64,000 nucleotides of DNA, from assembly GCF_000430725.1 (NCBI RefSeq), contig NZ_AUMO01000043.1, positions 95,759 to 159,758 on the forward strand. Reading direction: 5' to 3'. Origin of the DNA: Azohydromonas australica DSM 1124 (GTDB lineage: Bacteria > Pseudomonadota > Gammaproteobacteria > Burkholderiales > Burkholderiaceae_C). The notes beneath the pieces were generated by a model. That model did not search any database and was not told the DNA's origin. It saw nothing but the letters and a program-made list of their open reading frames with translations. How positions within the stretch are numbered: the stretch's first letter is position 1; each line of letters begins with the position of its first letter. The position numbers and the translations under genes were made by a program. Positions 53,343 to 62,684 of the stretch are shown in pieces.

Positions 53343-54833
53343 ATGAGCTTCCTCCTCGCCCTGGACCAGGGCACCACCAGCTCGCGCAGCATCGTTTTCG
53401 ACACCGCGGGCCGCGTGGTGGCGCTGGCGCAGCGCGAGCTTGAGCAGCACTACCCGCAGCCGGGCTGGGTCGAGCACGACCCGCAGGAGATCTGGCGCAC
53501 GCAGCTCGACACCGCGCGCCAGGCGCTGGCGCAGGCCGGCATCACGGCGCGCGACGTGCTGACCATCGGCATCGCCAACCAGCGCGAGACCACGCTGCTG
53601 TGGGAACGCGCCACGGGCCGGCCGCTGCACCGCGCCATCGTGTGGCAGGACAGGCGCGGCGAGCCGATGTGCGCGCAGCTGCGCGGCACGCCCCTGGAAA
53701 CGCTGGTGCGCGAGCGCACCGGGCTGGTGGTGGACAGCTACTTCTGCGCCACCAAGCTGCGCTGGCTGCTGGACAACGTGCCCGGCGCGCGGCCGGCCGC
53801 CGAGCGCGGCGAGCTGGCCTTCGGCACCGTGGACAGCTGGCTGCTGTGGCAGCTCACGGGCTCGCGCCTGCACGCCACCGACGTGAGCAACGCGTCGCGC
53901 ACCATGCTCTACGACATCGCGCGCCAGCGCTGGGACGAGGAACTGCTGGCGGCCTTCGACATCCCGGCCGCGGTGCTGCCGGAGGTGCTGCCTTCCAGCC
54001 ACCACTACGGCCACACCGAGGCCGACCTCTTCGGCGCGCCCATCTCCGTGTGCGGCGTGGCCGGCGACCAGCAGGCCGCGCTCTTCGGCCAGGGCTGCTT
54101 CACCCCGGGCATGGCCAAGAACACCTACGGCACCGGCTGCTTCCTGCTCATGCACACCGGCAACCGGCTGCAGCGCTCGCGCAACGGGCTCATCAGCACC
54201 GCCGCGGCGCAGCCCGGCGCGGCGGCGCAGTACGCGCTGGAGGGCAGCGTGTTCGTGGCCGGCGCGGTGGTGCAGTGGCTGCGCGACGGGCTGCACGCGA
54301 TCCGCTCCAGCTCCGAGGTGGAAGCGCTCGCCCGCAGCGTGCCCGACAGCGGCGGCGTGGTCTTCGTGCCGGCCTTCACCGGGCTGGGCGCGCCGTACTG
54401 GAACGGCGACGCGCGCGGGGCGATCCTGGGGCTGACGCGCGGCAGCACCGCGGCGCACGTGGCGCGCGCGGCCGTGGAGAGCATCGCCTACCAGAGCGCG
54501 GCGCTGCTGCTGGCCATGAGCCGCGACGCGCAGGACGGCGGCGGCGCGCCGGTGAGCGAGCTGCGCGTGGACGGCGGCGCCAGCGTCAACGACCTGTTGA
54601 TGCAGTTCCAGGCCGACCTGCTGGGCATCCCGGTGCTGCGCCCGCGCGTGACGGAAACCACCGCCCTGGGCGCGGCCTACCTGGCGGGGCTCGCCGCCGG
54701 GGTGTGGCAGGTGCTCGACGAGCTGGCGGCGCAGTGGCAGCCCGAGCGCGTGTTCACGCCCGGCATGGAGCGCGAGCGTGCCCAGGAGCTGATGGCGCGC
54801 TGGGAGCGCGCGGTGCGGCAGACGGTGGCGTAA
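53343..54833 (+). CDS. glpK: Glycerol kinase
   Basis: A 496-residue FGGY kinase. It opens [20 protein letters not shown] with the first phosphate loop. It contains [28 protein letters not shown] and the C-terminal [20 protein letters not shown]. It phosphorylates glycerol to glycerol 3-phosphate. The lengths and motifs are normal, including the IIAGlc-independent type in Gram-negatives outside the enterics. No glpF or glpD accompanies it here. Confidence 0.97.
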   Translation: MSFLLALDQGTTSSRSIVFDTAGRVVALAQRELEQHYPQPGWVEHDPQEIWRTQLDTARQALAQAGITARDVLTIGIANQRETTLLWERATGRPLHRAIVWQDRRGEPMCAQLRGTPLETLVRERTGLVVDSYFCATKLRWLLDNVPGARPAAERGELAFGTVDSWLLWQLTGSRLHATDVSNASRTMLYDIARQRWDEELLAAFDIPAAVLPEVLPSSHHYGHTEADLFGAPISVCGVAGDQQAALFGQGCFTPGMAKNTYGTGCFLLMHTGNRLQRSRNGLISTAAAQPGAAAQYALEGSVFVAGAVVQWLRDGLHAIRSSSEVEALARSVPDSGGVVFVPAFTGLGAPYWNGDARGAILGLTRGSTAAHVARAAVESIAYQSAALLLAMSRDAQDGGGAPVSELRVDGGASVNDLLMQFQADLLGIPVLRPRVTETTALGAAYLAGLAAGVWQVLDELAAQWQPERVFTPGMERERAQELMARWERAVRQTVA

Positions 54834-54973
54834 CGCCGCCGAGCCGTCGCGGCTCCCGCCGCGGCAGCGGCATTTCGCGAACGCCGGCGGCCGGCCGTCG
54901 CAGCGCGGCTGCGGCGCGGGGCGGCGCTGCCTAGCCTTCGGTCCGATTGCTCCACTTCGCCACGGACCGACAC

Positions 54974-55642
54974 ATGAACCCCTCCCCCACCCGCCGCCGT
55001 TTCGCCCTGGGCCTGGCCGCCGCCGCGCTGGCGCTGCAGGCCGCCTTCGCCCTCGCCGCCCCGCCCAGCGGCGACGCCGCCTTCGACGCCGCGTGGCAGT
55101 CGCTGGACCGCGCCATGGACGGTGGCGACAGCGCCGCCTCCGACGCCGCGGCCGAGAAGTTCGCGGCGCTGTCCCAGGCCGATCCGGCCAACCCGGTGCT
55201 GCTGGCCTATGCCGGCGCAGCGCAGGCGCTCAAGGGCCGCGACGCCTGGGCGCCCTGGCGCAAGCTCAGCCTCACCGAGGAGGGGCTGGCGCGCATCGAC
55301 AAGGCGCTGGCGCTGCTGCAGCCCGCGCACGACCGCCCGCTCTACCGCGGTACGCCGGCCAGCCTGGAGACGCGCTACGTCGCCGCCAGCGTGTTCCTGG
55401 GCCTGCCCCCGATGTTCAAGCGCGGCCCGCGCGGCGAGCAGCTGCTGGCCGACGTGCTGGGCAGCCCGCTGCTGGCCGCCTCGCCAGCCGGCTTCCAGGG
55501 CGCGGTGCTGATGTACGCCGGGCGCCAGGCGGTCAAGGCCGGCAAGCCGGCGGAGGCGCGGCGCCATTTCGAGGCGGTGCTGGCGCGCAACGCGCCGCAG
55601 GCCGCCACGGCGCGTCAGGCGCTGCAGGGGCTCAGCTCCTGA
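54974..55642 (+). CDS. Secreted TPR-like protein
   Basis: A 222-residue exported protein. The N-terminus MNPSPTRRRFALGLAAAALA has a twin-arginine pattern (TRRRF, then a hydrophobic stretch), so Tat export is possible. The mature part has helical repeats spaced like TPR units (AAAEKFAALSQADPANPVLLAY; GKPAEARRHFEAVLARNAPQ). The family is not certain. The gene overlaps by 11 bases the end of the oppositely directed CPBP gene, which is unusual but harmless. Confidence 0.78.
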   Translation: MNPSPTRRRFALGLAAAALALQAAFALAAPPSGDAAFDAAWQSLDRAMDGGDSAASDAAAEKFAALSQADPANPVLLAYAGAAQALKGRDAWAPWRKLSLTEEGLARIDKALALLQPAHDRPLYRGTPASLETRYVAASVFLGLPPMFKRGPRGEQLLADVLGSPLLAASPAGFQGAVLMYAGRQAVKAGKPAEARRHFEAVLARNAPQAATARQALQGLSS

Positions 55643-56510
55643 GCAGCAGCGGGTAGCTGAAGCCCAGGAAGTGCGCGGTGTTCAGCAGGAAGTGCGCCGC
55701 GATCGCCGCCTCGATGCGCCGCGTGCGCGCGTAGGCCCAGCCGTAGCCCGCGCCGGCCAGCGTCGCCAGCGCGGCGTAGGCGGCGCCGCCGGGCAGGTGC
55801 GCCAGGCCGAACAGCAGCGCCGCCGCCAGCACCGGCAGCGCGCGCAGCGCCGGGCGCGCGGCGATCGGCCCCCAGGCCGCCAGGCGCTCCTGGACCACGC
55901 CGCGGAAGAAGGCCTCCTCCAGCACGCAGGTCCACAGCAGCATCTTCAGCAGCCAGGCCGCGGTGAAGGCAGGCCACTTCAGGTCGGGCCGCACCAGGCC
56001 CGCGCCCCAGGCCAAGGCCAGCACCAGCGCCGCCGTGGCCAGCGCCACCGGCGCCGCGCGGCGCAGCACCGCGCCGGCCTCGGCCGGGCCGCCCACGCGG
56101 CGGCAGAAGCACAGCGCGATCACGAGGCTGGCCAGGCCGGCGTCGAAGTGGAAGGCCAGGCGCAGCGGCGCCGTGTCGGCACCCAGGCGCAACCCGTCCA
56201 GCACCACCACGGGGCTGAAGCCGGGCACGAGGTGCATCGCCAGAGCGAAAGCCAGCGCCAGCGCGGCGCCGCCCAGCAGCCGGCGCGGCCCAGGCGCCGT
56301 GAGAAGCCGGGAGGCGCCGGCCAGCGCCGCCAGCCCCGCGGCGGCCAGCGCGCCGCGCGCATCCAGCACGCCGGTGAACCAGCCGGCCGCGACCGCCGCG
56401 GCGGCCAGCGGCAGCGCCGGCGGCAGGGCGCGCGTGCGTCCCAGCCGCAGCGTGGGCAGCCAGACCGCGGCGATGGCCAGGGCCAGCAGAAGAACGGAAA
56501 GCGGCGGCAC
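55632..56510 (-). CDS. CPBP family intramembrane metalloprotease
   Basis: A 292-residue membrane protein with about eight helices. The CPBP (Abi) signature is complete: EEAFFRG carrying the paired Glu and Arg, then FGLAHLP with a metal-binding His, then HFLLNTAHF with a further His. Such enzymes cleave membrane substrates, act in CAAX processing, or give bacteriocin self-immunity. The final 11 bases overlap the convergent TPR-like gene. Its start is six bases from the deoxyribosyltransferase stop, so the two share a transcript. Confidence 0.9.
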   Translation of the reverse strand: MPPLSVLLLALAIAAVWLPTLRLGRTRALPPALPLAAAAVAAGWFTGVLDARGALAAAGLAALAGASRLLTAPGPRRLLGGAALALAFALAMHLVPGFSPVVVLDGLRLGADTAPLRLAFHFDAGLASLVIALCFCRRVGGPAEAGAVLRRAAPVALATAALVLALAWGAGLVRPDLKWPAFTAAWLLKMLLWTCVLEEAFFRGVVQERLAAWGPIAARPALRALPVLAAALLFGLAHLPGGAAYAALATLAGAGYGWAYARTRRIEAAIAAHFLLNTAHFLGFSYPLLLRS

Positions 56511-56516
56511 GCCGGC

Positions 56517-57047
56517 TCAGCGCCGGAGCACGCCCAGCATCTGGGCCAGGGTGGACACCGCCTCTTCCACGCGCGTGTGCATCGAGCACGAGCGCGCGAG
56601 CATGAGGTTCAGCGGCTGGTCGAAGTCCTCGATGAGGAAGCCGTGCACGGCGTCGAAAAGCTGGCCCGGCGGCCCCTGCACGCGGCCGAAGGCGGCCTGC
56701 ACGCGCTCGGCGCTGCCGCGGCGCAGCTCGGGGTCGTACACCGCCACCGGCTTGCCCAGGGCCACGGCCGCGCCGATCTCGAACACCGTGCCGGAGTCCG
56801 GCTCCACGGGGTTGCGGAAGGCCATCACGTTGGCCAGCACCGCGTCGCAGCCGCGCAGGTGGGCCATGTTGCCCTGGTAGATCCACTCGGCCTGGGCCGT
56901 CTTGTCCAGCCCGGCGGGCGGCTCGTTGCCATCCACGGGCGCGACGGCGCGCATGCCGTATTGCGAACACAGCGCGCGCAGCCGGTCGTAGCGGGCGGTG
57001 GCGTCCCGGAAGAACACATCGGGGCCGGCGAGGTAGATTTTTTTCAT
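56517..57047 (-). CDS. Nucleoside 2-deoxyribosyltransferase family protein
   Basis: A 176-residue protein. The family motifs KIYLAGPDVFFRDATARYDR and DSGTVFEIGAAVALGKPVAV contain the active-site Asp and Glu. Members transfer or hydrolyse the deoxyribose bond of nucleosides, or of 5'-nucleotides. In E. coli no close equivalent exists; the family is patchy and found in nucleotide salvage. It is followed at six bases by the CPBP protease gene. Confidence 0.88.
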   Translation of the reverse strand: MKKIYLAGPDVFFRDATARYDRLRALCSQYGMRAVAPVDGNEPPAGLDKTAQAEWIYQGNMAHLRGCDAVLANVMAFRNPVEPDSGTVFEIGAAVALGKPVAVYDPELRRGSAERVQAAFGRVQGPPGQLFDAVHGFLIEDFDQPLNLMLARSCSMHTRVEEAVSTLAQMLGVLRR

Positions 57048-57418
57048 TGGTCACTCCCTGTCCTGGTCGTCGGGGCAAGACGGCATGGACGCTCTGGCCG
57101 CCTTCAGCCGGGCAGAAGCCCGGCGCGGCCGTGGCCCGGCACATCGAGCAGCCGTCTTGCCCGGCAGGTCTCGCGAGGCCTGCACAACGGGGGATTGTCC
57201 TACTGGGCCTTTGGCTGGGGCTGACGGCGCGCTGGAAGGGTGCGTCCCGTGAGAGCGGGCTGATGCGGCTTGAACACCCGGGACGCAAGACCGGCCTCCA
57301 CCGACCCGCGCTTTTCTCCACTTCGCGCCCCCACCGCGCACTTCGTCGCACCCCTGCTGCACTGTGCGCAGTGCCTCCCTAGCCTGCGGTCCGTGAGCCA
57401 CCCTGCCCGGACTGCCCC
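57048..57418. other. Intergenic region upstream of ABC cassette
   Basis: 371 bases between two divergent genes with no believable coding frame. It must hold the promoters of the deoxyribosyltransferase (leftward) and of the ABC cassette (rightward). A 9-bp inverted repeat is described separately. No consensus -10 or -35 boxes stood out by eye. Confidence 0.5.
57241..57287. repeat. Inverted repeat TGCGTCCCG/CGGGACGCA
   Basis: Two exactly complementary 9-base arms (57241-57249 and 57279-57287) are separated by 29 bases. They lie about 130-180 bases before the ABC ATPase start. They could be a regulator binding pair or a transcript hairpin; nothing else proves a role. Confidence 0.5.
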
Positions 57419-58189
57419 ATGAGCCCTCTGCCCCCGCGCCCATCCGGCGCTTCTCCCGCCCCGACCGCCGCGCCCGTGATGTCCCTGCGCGGCATCCACA
57501 AGACCCACCGCCTGGGCCAGCACGTGGTGCACGCGCTGCGCGGCGTGGACCTGGACGTGTTCGCCGGCGAGATGCTGGCCCTCGTCGGTCCCTCGGGCAG
57601 CGGCAAGAGCACGCTGCTCAACCTCTGCGGCCTCATCGACCGCCCCGACGCCGGCACCGTCGCGCTGCGCGGCACGCCGGTGCACGCGCTCGACGAGACG
57701 CGCGCCACCCTGCTGCGCCGCGACGCCCTGGGCTTCGTCTTCCAGGGCTTCAACCTCGTGCCCGTCATGACGGCGGCGGAGAACGTGGACTTCCCGCTGT
57801 TCCTGGCCGGCATGCCCGCCGCCCAGCGCCGGCAGCGCGTGGCCGAGGTGCTGGCCCAGGTGGGCCTGGCCGAGCACGCCGCGCACCGGCCCGACGCGCT
57901 CTCCGGCGGCCAGCGCCAGCGCGTGGCCATCGCCCGCGCCCTCGTGAAGCGCCCGGCCCTGGTGATCGCCGACGAGCCCACCGCCAGCCTGGACTCGCAC
58001 AGCGCCGACACCGTGCTGGAGCTCATGCGCGCGCTGTGCCACGCCCAGGGTGCCGCCTTCGTCATCGCCACCCACGACGACCGCCTCACCCGCCGCTGCG
58101 ACCGCGTCGTGCGCCTGCTCGACGGGCGCATCGAGCCGGAAGCCGGCGCCGCTGGCAACAGCCAATGCCTGGAACGGAGCGCCGCATGA
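57419..58189 (+). CDS. ABC transporter ATP-binding protein (LolD/MacB-like)
   Basis: A 256-residue ATPase with Walker A GPSGSGKST, signature LSGGQRQRVAIARAL, Walker B LVIADEPTASLD and H-loop ATHDD. The domain resembles the LolD/MacB family, which drive FtsX-type permeases in the inner membrane. The N-terminal 20 residues are a proline-rich extension; the true start could be ATG 57479 (MSLRGIHKT). Its stop overlaps the next start (ATGA), so the permease is coupled to it. Confidence 0.93.
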   Translation: MSPLPPRPSGASPAPTAAPVMSLRGIHKTHRLGQHVVHALRGVDLDVFAGEMLALVGPSGSGKSTLLNLCGLIDRPDAGTVALRGTPVHALDETRATLLRRDALGFVFQGFNLVPVMTAAENVDFPLFLAGMPAAQRRQRVAEVLAQVGLAEHAAHRPDALSGGQRQRVAIARALVKRPALVIADEPTASLDSHSADTVLELMRALCHAQGAAFVIATHDDRLTRRCDRVVRLLDGRIEPEAGAAGNSQCLERSAA

Positions 58190-59403
58190 GCCTGCTCGCC
58201 TGGATGCGCCTCGCGGCGCTCAACACGCTGCGCAACCGCCGCCGCTCGCTGGTGACGGTGTGCATCACCGCCCTGGGCACGGCCGCGCTGCTGCTGGCCG
58301 GGGGCTTCGCGCTGGCCACCTACCAGTCGCTGGAGCAGGCCGCGGCGCGCGACAGCGGCCACCTCGTGATCGGCACGCCGGCGCAGTTCGACGGCAACGA
58401 GGACGTGCCGCTGCAGCACGGCCTCGAAGGCGCGGCGGAACTGCGCCGGCTGCTGCTGGCCGACCCCGACGTGCGCCACGTGCTGCCGCGCGTGGAGTTC
58501 AACGGGCTGGTCAGCAACGGCGAGAAGTCCACCGTGATGATGGCCGTGGGCATCGAGCCCGACAGCGAGTTCGCCGTGAAGGGGCCGTTCCTGTCGGTCA
58601 CGGCCGGCCAGGTGCTCACCAACCGCGACCAGGGCGCCGTGATGCTGGGCGCCGGCCTGGCGCGCAGCCTCAAGGCCGGGCCCGGCACCGGGCTGACGCT
58701 GCTGTCCACCACCACGCAGGGCGTACTCAACGCCATGGACGTGCAGGTCAAGGGCGTGTTCTCCACCGGCATCCCGGAGATGGACCAGCGCCTGCTGTTC
58801 ACCGACGTCGCCACCGCGCAGAAGCTGCTGGACACGCAGCGCGTCTCCACGCTGGGCGTGTTCCTGCGCGGCATGGAGGCCACCGCGCCGGCGCAGGCGC
58901 GGCTGCAGGCGATGCATCCGCAGCTCAAGGTGCAGACCTGGCTGGAGCGCGCGGTCTTCTACCGCAGCGTGCGCGCCCTCTACAACCGCATCTTCGGCGT
59001 GATGGGGCTGGTGATCGGCGTGATCGTGGTGTTCGTGGTCGCCAGCGCCATGGCCATGGCCGTGATCGAGCGCACCCGCGAGATCGGCACCCTGCGCGCG
59101 CTGGGCACCCTGCCGCGGCAGCTGCTGCGCACGCTGGCCCTGGAGGGGCTGCTGCTGGGCGGCGCCGGCGCCGTGGCGGGCGTGCTGCTGGCGCTGGCGG
59201 TGTCGGTGGCGCTGCTGGTGTTCCCGGTGCAGATGCCGCCGCCGCCCGGGCGCAGCGAGGGCTACCCGCTGCTGATCGCCATCGAGCCCGCGATGGTCCT
59301 GGGCGTGCTCTTCCTGATGCTCAAGCTCTCGACGCTGGCCGCGGCCCTGGTGGCGCGGCGCACGGTGCGCAAGCCCATCGTGGAGGCGCTGGCCCATGTG
59401 TGA
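58186..59403 (+). CDS. FtsX-like ABC transporter permease
   Basis: A 405-residue permease with one N-terminal membrane helix (RSLVTVCITALGTAALLLAG), a large periplasmic domain and three C-terminal helices. The FtsX block is visible in IGVIVVFVVASAMAMAVIER and TREIGTLRALGTLPRQLLRT. This LolC/LolE/MacB topology is used for lipoprotein or lipid extraction rather than classic import. The start overlaps the ATPase stop by four bases; its own stop overlaps the possible start of the next gene. Confidence 0.93.
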   Translation: MSLLAWMRLAALNTLRNRRRSLVTVCITALGTAALLLAGGFALATYQSLEQAAARDSGHLVIGTPAQFDGNEDVPLQHGLEGAAELRRLLLADPDVRHVLPRVEFNGLVSNGEKSTVMMAVGIEPDSEFAVKGPFLSVTAGQVLTNRDQGAVMLGAGLARSLKAGPGTGLTLLSTTTQGVLNAMDVQVKGVFSTGIPEMDQRLLFTDVATAQKLLDTQRVSTLGVFLRGMEATAPAQARLQAMHPQLKVQTWLERAVFYRSVRALYNRIFGVMGLVIGVIVVFVVASAMAMAVIERTREIGTLRALGTLPRQLLRTLALEGLLLGGAGAVAGVLLALAVSVALLVFPVQMPPPPGRSEGYPLLIAIEPAMVLGVLFLMLKLSTLAAALVARRTVRKPIVEALAHV

Positions 59404-60163
59404 ACGCAACCACCCCATGAAGTGCTTCCTGGCCACGCTGCTGGTCGCCATCTGCGGCCTGTTCCTGCACCCGGCCACCGCCGCCGAGGACCCCGCCGCG
59501 CTGCTGCGCGCCGCCGACCGCTGGCGCGTCAGCGACGACAGCCTGCAGGTCGAGACCCGGGTGCAGGTGCTGGGCCGCGACGGCGCGGTGGAGAAGGAGC
59601 GCCTGTACACCGTGTTCGTGCAGTCCGGGCACCGCTCGCTGGTGCTGATGCGCTCGCCGGCCGAGGCCGGGCAGCGGGTGCTGATGCTGGGCGACGACTT
59701 CTGGCTGCTGATGCCCGGCAGCCAGCGCCCGCTGCGCATCACGCCGCTGCAGAAGCTGCTGGGCGATGCCTCCACCGGCGACATCGCCACGCTGAGCTGG
59801 GCCGAGGACTACGCCGGCACGCTGGTGGGCGAGGAGTCCTGCGAGGGCCAGCCCTGCTGGCACCTGCAGCTGCGCGCCACGCGCGCGGGCGTGAGCTACC
59901 AGCGCATCGAGCTGTGGCTGGGCAAGGCCCGGCGCGAGCCGCTGCGCGCGGAGCTGTACGTGCAGTCCGACAAGCTGGCCAAGCAGGCGCGCTTCGTCCT
60001 GGACCGCCCCGAGGCGCCCACCACGGTGGCGGAGATGGTGCTGCGCGACGAGCTCGGCACGCACAAGGAGACGCGCGTGCGCTACCTGTCGCGAACGCCG
60101 AAGCGCGTGCCCGAGGCGTGGATGAACCCGATGTTCCTGGCGCGCAACCCGCCGCTGGAGTGA
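59396..60163 (+). CDS. Outer membrane lipoprotein-sorting (LolA-like) protein
   Basis: A periplasmic protein of up to 255 residues, with signal peptide FLATLLVAICGLFLHPATAA. The body (RVSDDSLQVETRVQVL; GDDFWLLMPGSQRPLRITPL; LSWAEDYAGTLVGEESCEG) resembles the outer-membrane lipoprotein-sorting family, with a LolA-like half-barrel that carries acyl chains. Two cysteines (SCEGQPC) probably form a disulfide. The start at 59396 has GGAGG nine bases upstream; ATG 59417 just before the signal peptide is the alternative. It overlaps the permease gene by eight bases if the first start is right. Confidence 0.87.
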   Translation: MCERNHPMKCFLATLLVAICGLFLHPATAAEDPAALLRAADRWRVSDDSLQVETRVQVLGRDGAVEKERLYTVFVQSGHRSLVLMRSPAEAGQRVLMLGDDFWLLMPGSQRPLRITPLQKLLGDASTGDIATLSWAEDYAGTLVGEESCEGQPCWHLQLRATRAGVSYQRIELWLGKARREPLRAELYVQSDKLAKQARFVLDRPEAPTTVAEMVLRDELGTHKETRVRYLSRTPKRVPEAWMNPMFLARNPPLE

Positions 60164-60165
60164 GC

Positions 60166-61452
60166 GTGCGCACCCTGCTGCCGATCCTCCTGGCGCTGGC
60201 CCTGCACGCCGGCACCCACGCCGAGGCGCCCCCCGCCTGGAACGGCGAGCTGCGCGCGCACGTGGAGCTGCAGCGCGCCAACGGCCACGGCCCGCTGGCC
60301 GAGGCGAACCGCATCGCGCCGGGCACCGCCGCGACGCCGCGCGACGCCGCGGTGCTGGAGGCCGGGCTGCGGGGCCAGCTGCGCTTCGTCTCGGCCGACC
60401 TCTACCTGCGCCAGGAACGCCGCGAAGGCGGCACGCACGCGCAGGACGCGCGCTTCAACGAGCTCTACGCCAGCGGCGAGGCGCCGTCGGCCCTGCCGGG
60501 CGAGGGCGTGCAGTGGAGCGCGGGCAAGAAGGTCGTGGCCTGGGACGTGGGCTACGCCTTCCGGCCCAACGACGTGGTGCAGGTCGAGCCGCGGCGCCTG
60601 CTCCTGGCGCCCCGGCCCGAAGGCCGGCCGCTGCTGCAGCTCGAAGGGTTCAACATCGACAGCGCCTGGACGCTGGTGTGGGCCAATCCGCATCACCTGA
60701 ACACCCCCGCCGGGGAGGCCCGCCGCGGCGAGGAGAGCGCGCTGGCGCTGCGCGCCTACCGGCGCGCGGGCGCGGCCGACTGGCACGGTTTCCTGCGCTG
60801 GGGCGAGCGCACGCAGGGCAGCGTGGGCGCGGCGCTGGCCTGGGTGGCGTCGGAGTCGGTGGAGCTGCACGCGTCGGCGCGCTGGATGCGGCGCCACGAC
60901 GGCTTCGCGCCGGACGCCGTGCCCGGCGCCGGCGGCCTGCCGGTGGCGGGCGCCAACCCCTGGCGCGAGGCCACGCTGGGCGCGGCCTCGCAGTGGCTGC
61001 TGGGCGCGACCTGGACCACCGCGGACCAAGTCAGCGTGCTGGCCGAGGTCTGGCACGACGGCACCACGCTGCCGGACGCGGCCTGGGACACCTGGAACGC
61101 GCGCAACGCGGCGCTGTCGGCGCTGGGAACGCAGCCCGGGCTGCCGTCGGCGCTGCACCCGGCGCTGGCGGGCAACCTGGCCTGGCAGGCCACGCCGTGG
61201 AACGTGCAGAACCTGCGCCGCGATGCCGCGTTGCTGCGCGTGTCCTGGAAGCACGAGGGCTGCGAGCCGGTGGCGGAGCTGCTGGTCAACCCGGCCGACC
61301 GCGGGCGCGCCCTCGCCGCGTCGCTGGCCTGGCAGGGCGACCGCTGGCGCCTGGAGGGCGGCCTGCGGCAGTACGGCGGCCCGTCGGACGCGCTGCTGGC
61401 ACAGCTGCCGGCGCGGCGCACGGGGTTCCTGGCGGCGACGGTGGCGTTCTAG
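60166..61452 (+). CDS. Predicted outer-membrane beta-barrel protein
   Basis: A 428-residue protein from a GTG with GGAG six bases upstream, two bases after the preceding stop. It has a signal peptide (LLPILLALALHAGTHA) and many alternating strands, such as FVSADLYLRQERREGG and WKHEGCEPVAELLVN. The end TGFLAATVAF has a C-terminal Phe, the barrel-assembly signal. An AGKKVVAWDVGYAFRPNDVV segment is typical of a family that accompanies such transporters. I could not name the family. Its fourth position in the cassette suggests it completes a path across the outer membrane. Confidence 0.82.
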   Translation: MRTLLPILLALALHAGTHAEAPPAWNGELRAHVELQRANGHGPLAEANRIAPGTAATPRDAAVLEAGLRGQLRFVSADLYLRQERREGGTHAQDARFNELYASGEAPSALPGEGVQWSAGKKVVAWDVGYAFRPNDVVQVEPRRLLLAPRPEGRPLLQLEGFNIDSAWTLVWANPHHLNTPAGEARRGEESALALRAYRRAGAADWHGFLRWGERTQGSVGAALAWVASESVELHASARWMRRHDGFAPDAVPGAGGLPVAGANPWREATLGAASQWLLGATWTTADQVSVLAEVWHDGTTLPDAAWDTWNARNAALSALGTQPGLPSALHPALAGNLAWQATPWNVQNLRRDAALLRVSWKHEGCEPVAELLVNPADRGRALAASLAWQGDRWRLEGGLRQYGGPSDALLAQLPARRTGFLAATVAF

Positions 61453-61532
61453 CGAGACGTGTGAACCGGCCAACGAGCCCGCCCCCAGCCTCCACACAAT
61501 CCGCCCACCGGCTTTCCCTTCCGTTCCCCGCC

Positions 61533-62684
61533 ATGCCCGTCTTCGACCACTTCGGCCCGCCCCCGCCCAGCCCGTCCGCCGTGCGCGCCACCATCACCCC
61601 GGCGATGTTCCTGCGGCACCTGGCGCTGCTGCTGCTGTTCAACAGCGCCATCGCGGTGGTGCTGGCGCTGCCCGCGGGCAAGCCGCTGTGGGTGCAGATG
61701 GTCTATGCCCAGGCCATCGGGCTGTCGATCTGGCTGTTCATCGACATCGGCCGGCTGTTCCTGCGGCCCGATCCGCGCACCGGCTGGCCGCACGGGCGCC
61801 GCGGCGTGGCGCTGTCGGTGCTCGGCGTGCTGGCCGGTTACGTGCTGGGCACCACCATCGGCGACTGGATCGTGAACCAGTCCACCTGGTCGCTGTGGCA
61901 GGCCGACCCGCGGCGGCTGGCGGGCTACGTGGCGATCGGCGTGGTGTTCGGCACCCTGGGCAGCCTGTTCTTCTACGGCCGCGGGCGGCTGGACTTCCAC
62001 CGCGCGCAGCAGGCCGCGCTGGAGCGCGATGCCACGCTGGCGCGGCTCGCGATGCTGCAGTCGCAGCTGGAGCCGCACATGCTGTTCAACACCCTGGCCA
62101 ACCTACGCGTGCTCATCGAGCTGGACCCGCCGCGCGCGCAGGCGATGCTGGACCGGCTCATCGCCTTCCTGCGCTCCACGCTCACGGCCTCGCGCGCGCC
62201 TTCGCATCCGCTGTCGGCCGAGTTCGAGCGCCTGGCGGACTACCTGGCGCTCATGGGCATGCGCATGGGCGAGCGCCTGACGGTGGAGCTGGAGCTGCCG
62301 GAGGAGCTGCGCGCGCTCCCCGTGCCGCCGCTGCTGCTGCAGCCGCTGGTGGAGAACGCCATCCGCCACGGCCTGGAGCCGCAGGTGGGCGCCGGGCGGC
62401 TGGAGGTGCGGGCGCGCCGCGAGGGCGAAGCGCTGCTGCTGGGCGTGCGCGACACCGGCATCGGGCTGCGGGCGCCCTCTCCTGCCGAAGCCCGCACCGG
62501 CACGGGCTTCGGCCTGCAGCAGGTGCGCGAGCGGCTGCAGACGCTCTTCGGCGAGCGCGCGTCGCTCAAGGTCGAGCCGGCTGGTGACGAAGAAGGCGGC
62601 ACGCTGGCGCTGATCCGCCTGCCCTGGCCGCAGCCGGCAGCGACCGCGAACGACGACACCGGGAGGCGCAGCCATGGCTGCTGA
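61533..62684 (+). CDS. LytS/YehU-type sensor histidine kinase
   Basis: A 383-residue membrane kinase with four hydrophobic segments (residues about 28-155) and no separate sensor domain. The His-kinase domain shows LQSQLEPHMLFNTLANLRVL with the phosphorylated His, N-box PLVENAIRHGLEP, G1 GVRDTGIGL and G2 GTGFGLQQV. The E/M variants in EPHMLFNTL differ slightly from the usual NPHFLFN. The stop overlaps the regulator's start by 11 bases. The pair follows the ABC cassette by 80 bases and may control it. Confidence 0.93.
   Translation: MPVFDHFGPPPPSPSAVRATITPAMFLRHLALLLLFNSAIAVVLALPAGKPLWVQMVYAQAIGLSIWLFIDIGRLFLRPDPRTGWPHGRRGVALSVLGVLAGYVLGTTIGDWIVNQSTWSLWQADPRRLAGYVAIGVVFGTLGSLFFYGRGRLDFHRAQQAALERDATLARLAMLQSQLEPHMLFNTLANLRVLIELDPPRAQAMLDRLIAFLRSTLTASRAPSHPLSAEFERLADYLALMGMRMGERLTVELELPEELRALPVPPLLLQPLVENAIRHGLEPQVGAGRLEVRARREGEALLLGVRDTGIGLRAPSPAEARTGTGFGLQQVRERLQTLFGERASLKVEPAGDEEGGTLALIRLPWPQPAATANDDTGRRSHGC

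Noticed and set aside
54846..54862. Hairpin GAGCCG-TCG-CGGCTC after glpK
   Set aside because: Short stem without a T run in a very GC-rich spacer; such stems are expected by chance here.
57379..59790. An 803-codon minus-strand frame opposite the ABC genes
   Set aside because: It contradicts two overlapping, well-recognised ABC genes on the plus strand and has no motifs of its own.
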